NCBI RefSeq assembly: GCF_014279815.1
Contig: NZ_CP047941.1
Location: 744,001-808,000, forward strand
DNA: 64,000 nucleotides
Source: Synechococcus sp. NOUM97013
GTDB taxonomy: Bacteria > Cyanobacteriota > Cyanobacteriia > PCC-6307 > Cyanobiaceae
Reading direction: 5' to 3'
Below, piece after piece: positions 24,331-33,495 of this stretch. The position numbers and the translations under genes are program-made. Each line of letters starts with the position of its first letter. Position 1 is the first letter of the stretch. The notes under the pieces are model-generated. The model was not told where the DNA came from. It searched no databases and saw nothing but the letters and a program-made list of their open reading frames with translations.

Positions 24331-25221
24331 TCAACTCAGCACGGCCAGCGCCACGCCGCTGACGGCCAGCAGAGACGCCATCAGACCCTGCCAACCGAGG
24401 CGGTCTTGCTCGGCGCGGGCGACCAGAAGCGCCATCACCGGTGCTGTGCTCAGCACGGTGGTCGCAATGCCCAGCGGCAGCTGTTGCAGCGCAATTTGCT
24501 GAAGCAAGATCCCCAGCACTGTGCCCAGCAGGGTGGCGATCAGAACAGTGACCCACCGCCTTTCACGGGGACGCGGTTGTGGACATGGCATGGTCATGCG
24601 TCGCCAGCGGATGCGCATCCATGGCAACAGCAACAACAAACCTCCCAAGAGTCGACAGGCGGCACTCTGCAGTGGGGTCAGATCGGCACTGATCAGCACG
24701 CTGCGCGAGACGCCGGCACCGGCAACTCCGCAGGCCACCGCCAGCAGTGCCATCAGCACGCCCTGCAGTTGAACCCTGCTCTGGCGATCGCGCTCGAGGG
24801 TGGTGTGAGGCGGTTGCTGCAGGGCGACGATCGCCACGGAGGCTGTGACCAACAGCGCACCAACCCAGGCCTCTGCGGGAAGTTGTTCTCCCAGGGTGAG
24901 CCAACCACTGCTGGCGGCGACCAGAGGCGACAGGGATTCCATCGTCAGCGTGCGCCGCGTGCCAAGACGCCTCAGTGCAGCGAGATAAAGGCTGTCGCCG
25001 ACGGCAATCCCAAGCCCTCCACTGATCAGAAGCCAGACCAGTGCCTGGGGCTGCTGCCTCCAGGGCAGGGTCATTAACACCGGGAGCAGCACCAGGCTGG
25101 CCAGAGCATTTTTCAGACCATTCAGTTGAATCGCGTTCAACGATGTGGACAGACTGCGCCAGAGGCTGCTGGCCAGGGTCCAGGCCAGGGCAGCGATCAG
25201 GCCGGCGATCAATCCGCTCAA
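24331..25221 (-). CDS. EamA/DMT-family transporter
   Basis: About 296 residues with ten hydrophobic helices in two repeats. The start is taken at the TTG at 25221 (L-S-G-L-I-A-G-L-I-A-A-L-A-W), which overlaps the ClC gene stop by four bases (TTGA). A much longer upstream frame lies antisense to nothing but inside the ClC gene and is a shadow. Helix-5 and helix-10 pairs (A-W-V-G-A-L-L-V-T-A-S-V-A-I-V, L-M-A-S-L-L-A-V-S-G-V-A-L-A-V-L) mark the two EamA halves. Substrate unknown; families export amino acids, nucleosides and similar metabolites. Confidence 0.85.
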   Translation of the reverse strand: MSGLIAGLIAALAWTLASSLWRSLSTSLNAIQLNGLKNALASLVLLPVLMTLPWRQQPQALVWLLISGGLGIAVGDSLYLAALRRLGTRRTLTMESLSPLVAASSGWLTLGEQLPAEAWVGALLVTASVAIVALQQPPHTTLERDRQSRVQLQGVLMALLAVACGVAGAGVSRSVLISADLTPLQSAACRLLGGLLLLLPWMRIRWRRMTMPCPQPRPRERRWVTVLIATLLGTVLGILLQQIALQQLPLGIATTVLSTAPVMALLVARAEQDRLGWQGLMASLLAVSGVALAVLS

Positions 25222-26420
25222 TGGACGCGCTGCAGCAGTTGTCCCACCAGCAGTCCGATGGCCAACGCGACGGCACCGTGGCCTTGCAGCAGGGATAGCC
25301 CCAGAACCAGTCCCAGCAAAGGGGAGGACAGCAGAACCGAGAGGCTGCCGCCGACCACCCCTGCGCTCCAACTGTCGAGACCGCCGATCCAGGGAATCCA
25401 TTGGTGCAGCCCCATGCCCAGAGCGCTGCTGGCCAGGATCACCGGAAAAAACTGCCCGCCGCGCCATCCGGTTTCGAGGCACAGCCCCACCATCAGCAAT
25501 TTGGCGATGGCTGAGAGCATCAGGATGGCAGTGCTCAGTGACCAGTCACCGAGCACGAGCGGTTTCAATTGGTTTTCGCCGGAGAAGACTGCCAAGGGAA
25601 GCCCCCAGAGGCAGAGTCCCACGACCAAGCCGGTGGCGATCGGGGACCACCAGAACCGCTCGAGCAATTGGAGCTGGCGCAGCCACTGACGCCAGTGCCG
25701 CATCATCTGGCCTGCAAGCCAGCCCACTAGGCCAGCCAGTACGGCAGCGACCATGGCGCCGAGGCGTTGCTCTTCGCCGCTGGGCCAGAGGTAGGGAACA
25801 CCGCGCATGCCACCGCCGAAGTCATTCAGACCGTGAAACGCCACGAAACCGGCGACGCCGCCGATGGTGCCTGGCAGCCAGCGCCAGATCAGCTGCCATT
25901 TCTTCCCCGCCAAGGCGGCGCCTCCCACCAGGGGGGAGTGAAACAGGCCCAGAGAGCCCGCCATGGCGGCTGCCACCAGATTGCGATCGGCGCCTTTCCA
26001 GACGTGGTGACTGCCCACGGCCACCAGACGGGTCATCAGCGCTTCCGGGCCCAGGGTGCCACCACCGGTGAGCGCCAGGATCCCTCCCAGCAGTTGGGTG
26101 AAGCCGTTCTTTGTGTTCAGTCCTTCAGGGGCTCGCAACTGGGCCAGGGTCTCTTTCATCTCAGGCAGGCCGCGGGCCTGCCGTTGCCGTTGCAAGAGGC
26201 TCAGCAGCAGACCGATTCCGCCAGCCCAAAGCAGGCACCAGACCAGCGGACGCTCTCCGGGGAGACCTTGCAGCACCGAAGCTCCCCAGATCCATTGCTG
26301 CAGGGTGAGGGCAAGGCTCACCACCACGGCTGCCATCGCACCGCCTGCAGCGCCGGCCAGCAGGGCGCGGAGGCTCCACCACAGCAGAGAACGTGGCCTG
26401 GATGTCGAGAAGGTGCTCAC
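25218..26420 (-). CDS. ClC-family chloride channel/transporter
   Basis: A 400-residue membrane protein starting at a GTG that overlaps the ferredoxin stop (GTGA). The ClC motifs are visible: G-G-G-T-L-G-P-E-A in place of G-(K/R)-E-G-P, and G-W-R-G-G-Q-F-F-P in place of G-G-x-F-x-P. The usual gating Glu position in G-x-E-G-P is Leu here, with a Glu following the Pro instead, as in a subset of bacterial ClCs. This leaves channel versus antiporter activity open. There are no CBS domains. It sits in a chain of overlapping genes from cobQ to the EamA transporter. Confidence 0.85.
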   Translation of the reverse strand: MSTFSTSRPRSLLWWSLRALLAGAAGGAMAAVVVSLALTLQQWIWGASVLQGLPGERPLVWCLLWAGGIGLLLSLLQRQRQARGLPEMKETLAQLRAPEGLNTKNGFTQLLGGILALTGGGTLGPEALMTRLVAVGSHHVWKGADRNLVAAAMAGSLGLFHSPLVGGAALAGKKWQLIWRWLPGTIGGVAGFVAFHGLNDFGGGMRGVPYLWPSGEEQRLGAMVAAVLAGLVGWLAGQMMRHWRQWLRQLQLLERFWWSPIATGLVVGLCLWGLPLAVFSGENQLKPLVLGDWSLSTAILMLSAIAKLLMVGLCLETGWRGGQFFPVILASSALGMGLHQWIPWIGGLDSWSAGVVGGSLSVLLSSPLLGLVLGLSLLQGHGAVALAIGLLVGQLLQRVH

Positions 26421-26668
26421 CAGTAGGGGTCGGTGGCTAACTCCACCCTCAGCTGGCCTGATGCTGGCGCAGGCACGGTGCTGATGCAGGACCTCACCAC
26501 GGTCCCGTTCACTTCGATTTCGCAGGCACCGCAGCTGCCACCCAGGCAGCCGGTGGGGATGTGCATGCCCGCCTGTTGCGCCGCCTGCAGCCAGTCTTCC
26601 CCTTTGCAGCAGACGCTGCGACGGCCGTTCGGCCAGTGAATCTCCACCTGTGGGGGCTTGGCGCTCAA
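26417..26668 (-). CDS. [2Fe-2S] plant-type ferredoxin
   Basis: An 83-residue protein from a TTG at 26668 that overlaps the cobQ stop by four bases (TTGA). The cluster ligands are Cys41, Cys46 and Cys49 (C-L-G-G-S-C-G-A-C) and Cys61, the C-x4-C-x2-C...C spacing of plant-type ferredoxins. An earlier Cys-Cys pair (20-21) is unusual. It is short compared with the ~97-aa photosynthetic ferredoxin, so it is probably a specialised electron carrier. It is coupled to cobQ upstream and the ClC gene downstream. Confidence 0.88.
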   Translation of the reverse strand: MSAKPPQVEIHWPNGRRSVCCKGEDWLQAAQQAGMHIPTGCLGGSCGACEIEVNGTVVRSCISTVPAPASGQLRVELATDPYW

Positions 26669-28191
26669 GGAGGGGATGACAGCAATGGGTCCAGATTCAC
26701 ATGCTGCTCGAACGCATCGGCGAGACGATCGAGCAATGCCTCGCGCTGACGGCTGTGATGGGGTTGATCCTCGTTGAGTTCGGCTAGGTCCCGCCGACGT
26801 CGCAAGCGGTTCAGCCAACGACGACGCCAGGGGCCGTTGTCGAATATTCCGTGTAAGTACGTTCCTGCGGCGGCTCCAGCCTGGTTGTTGTGGTGCTTGA
26901 TCCACCCGAGTCCGTCGTCGGCACAAAGCGGTGTGCAGTCACCACTGACCTCCGTCAGTCCCCGGTGAAGTTCGAATCCCTCCAGCTGCAGCGGGGGCAT
27001 CTGCGCTGGCCACAGAGCAGTGCTGTGGCGTTGTCGGAGTGCTTTGCCTCCGCCGAACACGGTCCGGATGGGCAGCAGCGCCAGCCCTGGAACATGCCCG
27101 CTCGGCGTGTCGGTGTGGGGCTCTCCCTCGAGACCATCCGGATCTTGCAGGGATTCACCCATCATCTGCATGCCGCCGCAGATGCCGAACACCTCTCCCC
27201 CCTGCATGGCGAAGTCGACCAGCTGAGCATCGAGGCCAGTTCGGCGCAAACTGGTCAGATCCCGCAGGGTCTGCTTGCTGCCTGGAATCACCACCGCATC
27301 GGGGGTGCCGAGCGATTCCCCAGGGGAGACCCAACGCAGTTGAACCGTGGGCTCCGCCTCCAATGGGTCCAAGTCGGAAAAGTTGCTCAGTGATGGCAGC
27401 TTGAGCACGGCGATGTCCAGCTCTGCGGAGCGTTTGCGTCCGCGACGTTCCAGCAGATCCAGCGAATCTTCGGGGGGGAACAGCTCATCGAGCCATGGCA
27501 TCACGCCCACCACCGGCACGCCAGTGTTGGCCTCCAACCAGCGGCGGCCTTCGTCAAACAGCTCCCGGCGGCCGCGAAAACGATTGATCAGCAGCCCACG
27601 GATCAGAGGACGTTCTACGGGCCTCAGCAGCTGCAGCGTTCCCACGATCTGGGCGAACACCCCTCCCCGTTCGATGTCAGCCACCAGCAGGCAATGGGCC
27701 CTGAGGTACTGCGCCAGGCGGAGGTTGGTGAGGTCGCGTGCCTGCAGGTTCACCTCCACTGGGCTACCAGCTCCCTCCAGCACCAGCCGCCCGCCTGGAT
27801 GCGCTTCCTGCAGCGTCCTCAGTCCCTGGCGAATGGCGACCCAGCCTGGACGAAACCAATCGCGGTAGTAATGCTCAGCACGGCACTGACCGACCGAGGC
27901 CCCAAGGTGAATCACCTCACTGGTTGAGTCGCCCTGCGGTTTGAGCAACACGGGATTCATCGCATGATCGGGCTCCAGCTCAGCGGCCCAGGCCTGGAGT
28001 GCTTGGGAGTACGCCATTTCACCCCCGCTTTGATCCACCCAGGCGTTGTTGCTCATGTTCTGGCCCTTGAAGGGCAGCGGACATTCGCCGCGTCGTCTGA
28101 GCACGCGACAGAGGGCAGCTGTCATCAACGATTTGCCGGCACCGCTGCTGGTGCCAAGCACCATCAGGGGGGCTGGCTGGGGGCTGCGCAT
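26665..28191 (-). CDS. cobQ: Cobyric acid synthase
   Basis: This enzyme amidates four carboxylates of the corrin ring during cobalamin synthesis, using glutamine and ATP. From M-R-S-P-Q-P-A-P (ATG at 28191) about 508 residues; M-G-D-L-R-C at 28242 is an alternative. The N-terminal P-loop-like [10 protein letters not shown] and [10 protein letters not shown] begin the synthetase domain. The C-terminal class I glutaminase has the nucleophile Cys in [10 protein letters not shown] and the late His in F-E-L-H-R-G. It is first of a four-gene overlapping chain and divergent from the lanthipeptide cassette. Confidence 0.93.
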   Translation of the reverse strand: MRSPQPAPLMVLGTSSGAGKSLMTAALCRVLRRRGECPLPFKGQNMSNNAWVDQSGGEMAYSQALQAWAAELEPDHAMNPVLLKPQGDSTSEVIHLGASVGQCRAEHYYRDWFRPGWVAIRQGLRTLQEAHPGGRLVLEGAGSPVEVNLQARDLTNLRLAQYLRAHCLLVADIERGGVFAQIVGTLQLLRPVERPLIRGLLINRFRGRRELFDEGRRWLEANTGVPVVGVMPWLDELFPPEDSLDLLERRGRKRSAELDIAVLKLPSLSNFSDLDPLEAEPTVQLRWVSPGESLGTPDAVVIPGSKQTLRDLTSLRRTGLDAQLVDFAMQGGEVFGICGGMQMMGESLQDPDGLEGEPHTDTPSGHVPGLALLPIRTVFGGGKALRQRHSTALWPAQMPPLQLEGFELHRGLTEVSGDCTPLCADDGLGWIKHHNNQAGAAAGTYLHGIFDNGPWRRRWLNRLRRRRDLAELNEDQPHHSRQREALLDRLADAFEQHVNLDPLLSSPP

Positions 28192-28343
28192 TCGAATGGG
28201 GTGGCTGCGATCCGCTGCTGTTGAGCATCGCAAGTCACCCATCGACGTTTCGCGTCGTTGTGAACAGCACGTGATGTCGGACTCGACAGTTGAACAACCT
28301 GTGGTTCGATACGGCCAGTTCTCGAGCGATGTCGCGCTGACCA

Positions 28344-29891
28344 ATGCCGGTGAAGCGTGCGGCTCTTTTTCCTCTGGGGCTCGCCTTGTTCACAGGCTTT
28401 GGCATGCCTCTTGTAGCCGAGCCGTATCCGTTGGCTCAACGCAATCCTCTGGCGAAGGAGCAAAAGGCGGATGCATTGGTCGACAGGCTTCAGCAACTGC
28501 GAGCTCGCGTTGATGCTTCATCCCAGAAAGTCTCCCTCGAGGAGGCGATTGAGCTGGGGCTTCGCAATAACCCTGATCTGGTTGCAGCATTTCGCGCGAT
28601 CCAGCAGTACGAATGGCAACTGATTGCGGCCCAACGTCAGTGGTACCCCACGCTTGAGCTTTCCAACGGCGCGCCATTTGTCGGTTTAAGTGCGAACACC
28701 TACATCCAGAACTTCTACAACTCACAACGGGAGCTGGTGACGTTGTCTCCCGGCAGCGCTCTGGATGCACCAAGACAGGTCAAGCAGTTCACCACCACGG
28801 CCGTTTTGCAGCCGGGTGCAACAGCGTCCTGGAGCTTCATCGATCCCACGCGGCAGCCCAACATCAACGCCGCATCAGAGGCACTGCGTCAACAGAAGCT
28901 GCTGTTTGATGTCAGCGCTAGAAACCTGATCCTGCAGATCCAGACCTCTTATTACTCCCTGCAGAGTCTTCGTCAGCTCATTGCTGATTTTCAGCAGATC
29001 TATGACATCAACCGTCGCCAGATGGAGGTGATCAGAGCCCGGTATGGGATTCAGCTGGCGACCGTTCTGGATCTGGCCCAGACGGAGTCTCAGCTGTTTA
29101 ATCAGCTCAATCAGCTGGTCTCATTCACGCAGTCGTACATCACAGAAGCTGCTCAACTGGCCCGCCAGCTCGGGTTGCCAGCCAACAGAATGGCGATGCC
29201 GGTGGAGAAGGCCAAGCTCTACAACAGCTGGACGGTTCCCCTCCCGGAAACCATTGCCCGTGCCACGCAACTGCGTGAAGAGATCCTCGCCAGCCTTGCC
29301 GCTGCGCAGTCGGCGCAGTGGAGTGGGATTGCGCAAATGAATCAATATCTCCCCGTCTTTCAGGTGGTGGGCAGGGGAAGCCTTCGGCTGGAAAGTGGTG
29401 TGATCAATGGGGTCCCTGGTCGGGACACCACGTTTGCCCAGTCGGGTTTGAAAACATGGGATGGTGCTGTTGGTATCGGTTTTAATTGGGCGTTGTTTGA
29501 TGGCGGTATTGATGCAGCCCAGGCCCAGTCTGAATACGCTCAGGCCGAGCAAAAACGATCAATGGCTGAGTCAAATCGTCTGCAGACCGTTGAACAAGTC
29601 CGTTCTAGTTATGGCGACTACGAGGCGTCTCAGGTGGCGGTTGACAGTGCACGGATGGCTTACCAGGCCGCACTGACGGCACAAGAGGTTGCGCGTGCCC
29701 GATTTGATATTGGGGTTGGTGACATCACCACCATTGTGCAAACGATCGAACAGTGGGGAACGTCATCGCAGCAACTGTCGCAGGCAATCCTGGCTTACAA
29801 CAAAGCCGTTGCAGAGTTATATCGCTATTCGGCGACCTGGCCTGGAGCCAGCGGTGCATTGGTGCGTGAACAGGAGAAGCGGATGCGATGA
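28344..29891 (+). CDS. TolC-family outer membrane channel of the lanthipeptide export cassette
   Basis: A 515-residue protein with a signal peptide ([11 protein letters not shown], cut near V-A-E). The TolC repeat entry [17 protein letters not shown] is near 64-80, and long amphipathic helices ([26 protein letters not shown]) follow. It provides the outer-membrane exit duct. Its stop overlaps the HlyD start by four bases (ATGA at 29888-29891). First gene of the five-gene cassette; the ~100-150 bases upstream, shared with cobQ, must contain its promoter. Confidence 0.88.
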   Translation: MPVKRAALFPLGLALFTGFGMPLVAEPYPLAQRNPLAKEQKADALVDRLQQLRARVDASSQKVSLEEAIELGLRNNPDLVAAFRAIQQYEWQLIAAQRQWYPTLELSNGAPFVGLSANTYIQNFYNSQRELVTLSPGSALDAPRQVKQFTTTAVLQPGATASWSFIDPTRQPNINAASEALRQQKLLFDVSARNLILQIQTSYYSLQSLRQLIADFQQIYDINRRQMEVIRARYGIQLATVLDLAQTESQLFNQLNQLVSFTQSYITEAAQLARQLGLPANRMAMPVEKAKLYNSWTVPLPETIARATQLREEILASLAAAQSAQWSGIAQMNQYLPVFQVVGRGSLRLESGVINGVPGRDTTFAQSGLKTWDGAVGIGFNWALFDGGIDAAQAQSEYAQAEQKRSMAESNRLQTVEQVRSSYGDYEASQVAVDSARMAYQAALTAQEVARARFDIGVGDITTIVQTIEQWGTSSQQLSQAILAYNKAVAELYRYSATWPGASGALVREQEKRMR

Positions 29892-31285
29892 GACAGATTT
29901 TCGAGACACGCGCCCTGCGCAAACGCCATCAGTCGGGAGACAAACAAACTCCTATCGTTGTGTTGTCGCCGCCGCTGCGTCTCACCCTTGGTTTTGGGGT
30001 GGTGTTGGCATCCGTTGGTGTGCTCTGGTCGGTGCTGGCGCGAATTCCGATCGAGGTCAGCGGCACCGGTGTGCTTTTGCCTGTTGGGGTGATTAATAAC
30101 GTTCGCGCTGCTGTGGATGGCCGAGCGCGCTGGACGTTTGCAGATTCTCGTTATCACTGGGCTGATGAAGCCTTGCGGTTTCAACGTGAGCCTGAATCAC
30201 TGTCGAATGCCGAGGTGATGGAGCTGTCGCGAAGCATTCTTCGTTCCTATGCACCCTCACAAGTCCAGCCACGATTGAGCTCCGATGCTGTGACGCCTGG
30301 ACAGACGTCGTATGCACAAGGAACTCTGCTCATCTGGTTGCAATCGCTTCAAGAGCAAGAGGCCTTGCAGTCACAGCTCGACAGGCTGACATCTGTTGGT
30401 GTGCTCACGCGCTTTCAGCAGAAAACGCTGGCTGAAAAGCAAACGATTCTGGAAAAAGAACTGAAAAGCCGCCAGGCATTTTTTAATTCGATGCATGCCC
30501 TCGCTCAGAAGGGCTACGTCAGCAAGCCCACCCTTCTTCAAAATCAGGCGCAGGTCGATAATCTCGAATCTCAGATCTTTTCCAATCAAGACTCGCTTGC
30601 GAAGCTTCAAGCGCAACTGGAGCAGTCGTACATCAAGCTGCGCCAGTCATTGGCTCAGATGATCTCCAATGGTTTGATTTTTGCGGATCACGATGTCTAC
30701 ATCCGTCAGGTGGTTCCCAATGACGGTGAAGGTGTCTCCAAAGGTGATTCACTTCTCCTGCTGAGTCGGGAATCGCTGGCCAACCCAGCTCGGGTGCCGG
30801 TGTTTCTCTCAGCCCGTGAATCAGCCCAGGTCAACGTGGGGATGCCTGTGTTGGTGACACCGGTGGGGATGCGTCGCTCCGAGGTGGGTGGCATTCAAGG
30901 GCGTGTGGTTCAGCTGGCTGAATTACCAAGCGGTGAGCAGGAGCTGGAGGCGCGCCTGGGTGTGAGTGAACTGGCGTCTGTGATCCGCAAGCGTGAACCC
31001 AGTCCCACACTGGCCGTGGTGGAGCTGGAACGCGACGCCGCCGATCAAGGCGACAACCGGGCTGGTTACGTCTGGAATTCCAGAGGGGATCTTCCCTTTG
31101 CTCCCAAAACGGCCGATCAGCTCACCGTGGCGATCACGACGCGTCATGTCGCTCCCATTGCATTGGTGATTCCACGCTTGCGCCGCTGGTTCGGCATCGT
31201 TCCGCCGGAATCGCGAGATGGGACTGAGGAAATCTCGGGTCAGCCCTCATCGTCGAACCGGTCGACGACCCCAAGGGGCCGTTGA
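29888..31285 (+). CDS. HlyD-family adaptor (NHLM bacteriocin-type secretion)
   Basis: A 465-residue periplasmic adaptor with one membrane helix near 32-50 (L-G-F-G-V-V-L-A-S-V-G-V-L-W). The N-terminal pattern [12 protein letters not shown], then I-E-V-S-G-T-G-V-L-L-P-V-G, is that of NHLM-system HlyD proteins. The middle is coiled coil (about 160-260: L-E-K-E-L-K-S-R-Q, A-K-L-Q-A-Q-L-E-Q-S-Y). It links the inner-membrane ABC exporter to TolC. It is coupled at both ends: ATGA with the tolC-type gene and a one-base TGATG with the ABC gene. Confidence 0.88.
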   Translation: MRQIFETRALRKRHQSGDKQTPIVVLSPPLRLTLGFGVVLASVGVLWSVLARIPIEVSGTGVLLPVGVINNVRAAVDGRARWTFADSRYHWADEALRFQREPESLSNAEVMELSRSILRSYAPSQVQPRLSSDAVTPGQTSYAQGTLLIWLQSLQEQEALQSQLDRLTSVGVLTRFQQKTLAEKQTILEKELKSRQAFFNSMHALAQKGYVSKPTLLQNQAQVDNLESQIFSNQDSLAKLQAQLEQSYIKLRQSLAQMISNGLIFADHDVYIRQVVPNDGEGVSKGDSLLLLSRESLANPARVPVFLSARESAQVNVGMPVLVTPVGMRRSEVGGIQGRVVQLAELPSGEQELEARLGVSELASVIRKREPSPTLAVVELERDAADQGDNRAGYVWNSRGDLPFAPKTADQLTVAITTRHVAPIALVIPRLRRWFGIVPPESRDGTEEISGQPSSSNRSTTPRGR

Positions 31286-33495
31286 TGTCCAGCACACCAT
31301 CACCACGGGTCAAGGCCACAACGGTTCTGCAATACGAAGCAGCCGAATGCGGTGCCGCCTCGTTGGCAACCATCCTTCGCTATCACGGGCGCATCGTCCC
31401 CTTAACGGAGCTTCGTCGTGCCTGTGGCATCAATCGCGACGGCTCCAATGCTCAGCATGTCTTGGTGGCCGCCCGTCAATACGGTTTGAAGACCAAGGCC
31501 TATCGCTGTTCCGGGGAGCAGCTGATGCTCCAAGGTCAGTTCCCCTGCGTGATCTTCTGGGGCTTCAATCATTTTCTCGTTGTCGAGGGTTTCGACCAGA
31601 CGCATGCGTTCCTGAGCGATCCAGCGCAAGGACGTGTGCGCGTTCTGCTGGAGGAATTTCTCGATCACTTCACCGGTGTGGTTCTGGAGTTCTCACCCGG
31701 CCCGGAGTTCCGTCGAGGCGGTCAGGATCGATCCCCGTTGTGGATGCTGCCGGGCTTGCTGCGTCCTTATCGCAATCAGCTGCTGCGTTTGATGGTGGTG
31801 GCTTCGGCCCTGCTGGTGCCCAATCTGCTGGTGGCGGGGCTCACCGCATCCTTCATCACGGATTTCCTCCAGGAAGAACGGCTCTATTTCGGGATTCCCA
31901 TCGTGTGGTTGTTGGCCCTCAGTTGCTTGATGTGGCTGATCCTGATGGCGGTGCAGTTTGTGGTGCTGAGGCGCCTGGAGCTGCTGCTTTCCAAAAAGCT
32001 CACCGCTGATCTGTTTGAAAAGCTGTTCTCTGTGCCGTGGGCTTTTTTCCAGGTGCGCATGGCCGGCGAATTGTCGTCGCGGATGCTGCTCGGCATGCAA
32101 ACCACCCAAGTGGTGGTGGCGCAGTTGCTGCGGTTCTTGGTGAGCACCTGGGCTGCGCTGCTGTTGTTGGTGGTGAGCTGTTTGATCTCGTTCTGGCTGA
32201 CTGCGTTGGTGGCGGTTGTGCTCGCCCTCAATCTGTTGCTCAACTGGTGGCTCACGGCTCAGCGTTACGACGCCAACCGCAAGCTTGCGATTGAACAGGG
32301 CAAAGCTCAGGGTCGAGCGCTGCAAGGCATCAACACGATCGAAACTCTGAAGGCGTCAGGGCTGGAGTTCGATTTCCTCAGCCAATGGCAGGGCAATTTC
32401 GGCTCGGTCGTGGAGCAAAACCAGTTGCTTGGTGCTCAGCTCGCCTGGTCGAGCATCAGTGCCAGCACCGCCACGCTGTTGCTGTCGGCCCTGGTGATCA
32501 CCCTTGGGGGAGTGCTGATCATCCAGGGACGCATGTCCCTTGGCCTGTTGGTGTCGTTTCAGTTCCTGCAGGTGCAGTTGATCGCTCCGATCTCCACCTT
32601 GCCGCAGTTGAGCTCCACCCTTCAGCGTCTGATCGGTGATCTGGGCCGCCTGGTGGATCTCACGTCCACGGCGAATGACCCCCATGTGCGCAGCTTTCAA
32701 TCCGCGCGCACAGGCTTTGAAGCGACGCTTGGTGACGATCAACGCCTCAACGGTCGGATCACGCTCAAGGGGGTGAGCTATGGGTTCAATGCCATCGATC
32801 CGCCTTTTCTTCCAGCGCTGGATCTCGAGGTTCCCGCTGGGTCACGCTTGGCCCTCGTGGGAGGAAGTGGATCTGGCAAGACCACCTTGATCCGCATGCT
32901 CGCTGGGCTGTTGGACCCGTTGGACGGTGAAATTCTGTTTGATGGCAAGACGTGGAAACAGCTGGATGATCAGCTCGTGCGCGGGAGCATCGCCTACGTG
33001 CCTCAGCAGGTGTTCGTGTTCAACGCCTCCGTTCGCGACAACATCACGCTGTGGAACCCGGACTACACCGATCAAGATCTGCAGGCCGCCGCTGCTGATG
33101 CCCAGTTCCTGGAGCCCGTGACTGGTCATCCGGATGGCTTTCAGCGGCAGTTGCGCGATAACGGCAGTGATCTCAGTGGTGGCGAACGGCAACGTCTGGA
33201 AATTTGCCGGGCCTTGATTCGCCGGCCTTCGATTCTGTTGCTCGACGAAGCCACCAGCTCCCTCGACAACCTCAGTCAGCGCGGTGTTCTTGATGCCGTT
33301 CAGCGGCGGGGCATCACGGTGGTGAGCGTTGCCCACAGGCTTGATGCTGCTCTGGCCAGTGACCAGGTGCTTGTTCTCTCCAAGGGGCAGGTGATCGAGC
33401 GTGGTCACCCGGAGCGGCTTCTGGAGGATCCCCTGAGTGAATTTTCAAAACTCGTGGCCGCCGAACTTCGCGAGTCAATCGAGGTGATGCCATGA
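31285..33495 (+). CDS. C39-peptidase ABC exporter (NHLM ABC1 type)
   Basis: About 736 residues. The N-terminal C39 peptidase has its catalytic Cys in Y-E-A-A-E-C-G-A-A-S-L (about residue 22), the His in W-G-F-N-H-F-L-V-V-E and the Asp in L-S-D-P-A-Q-G. This domain cuts leaders after Gly-Gly, as found at the end of the precursor at 6217-6450. Six membrane helices follow. The ATPase has G-G-S-G-S-G-K-T-T near 525, L-S-G-G-E-R-Q-R, and L-L-L-D-E-A-T. A TTG three bases earlier is an alternative start. The stop overlaps the next ABC gene by ATGA. Confidence 0.92.
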   Translation: MSSTPSPRVKATTVLQYEAAECGAASLATILRYHGRIVPLTELRRACGINRDGSNAQHVLVAARQYGLKTKAYRCSGEQLMLQGQFPCVIFWGFNHFLVVEGFDQTHAFLSDPAQGRVRVLLEEFLDHFTGVVLEFSPGPEFRRGGQDRSPLWMLPGLLRPYRNQLLRLMVVASALLVPNLLVAGLTASFITDFLQEERLYFGIPIVWLLALSCLMWLILMAVQFVVLRRLELLLSKKLTADLFEKLFSVPWAFFQVRMAGELSSRMLLGMQTTQVVVAQLLRFLVSTWAALLLLVVSCLISFWLTALVAVVLALNLLLNWWLTAQRYDANRKLAIEQGKAQGRALQGINTIETLKASGLEFDFLSQWQGNFGSVVEQNQLLGAQLAWSSISASTATLLLSALVITLGGVLIIQGRMSLGLLVSFQFLQVQLIAPISTLPQLSSTLQRLIGDLGRLVDLTSTANDPHVRSFQSARTGFEATLGDDQRLNGRITLKGVSYGFNAIDPPFLPALDLEVPAGSRLALVGGSGSGKTTLIRMLAGLLDPLDGEILFDGKTWKQLDDQLVRGSIAYVPQQVFVFNASVRDNITLWNPDYTDQDLQAAAADAQFLEPVTGHPDGFQRQLRDNGSDLSGGERQRLEICRALIRRPSILLLDEATSSLDNLSQRGVLDAVQRRGITVVSVAHRLDAALASDQVLVLSKGQVIERGHPERLLEDPLSEFSKLVAAELRESIEVMP

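Noticed and set aside
24563-25276. Minus frame of 237 residues overlapping the EamA transporter
   Set aside because: Arg/Ala/Pro/Cys-rich shadow; the other frame has ten proper membrane helices.
31693-32325. Gln/His-rich minus frame opposite the C39 ABC gene
   Set aside because: Composition is typical of antisense to Leu/Val-rich membrane helices; no start or family.
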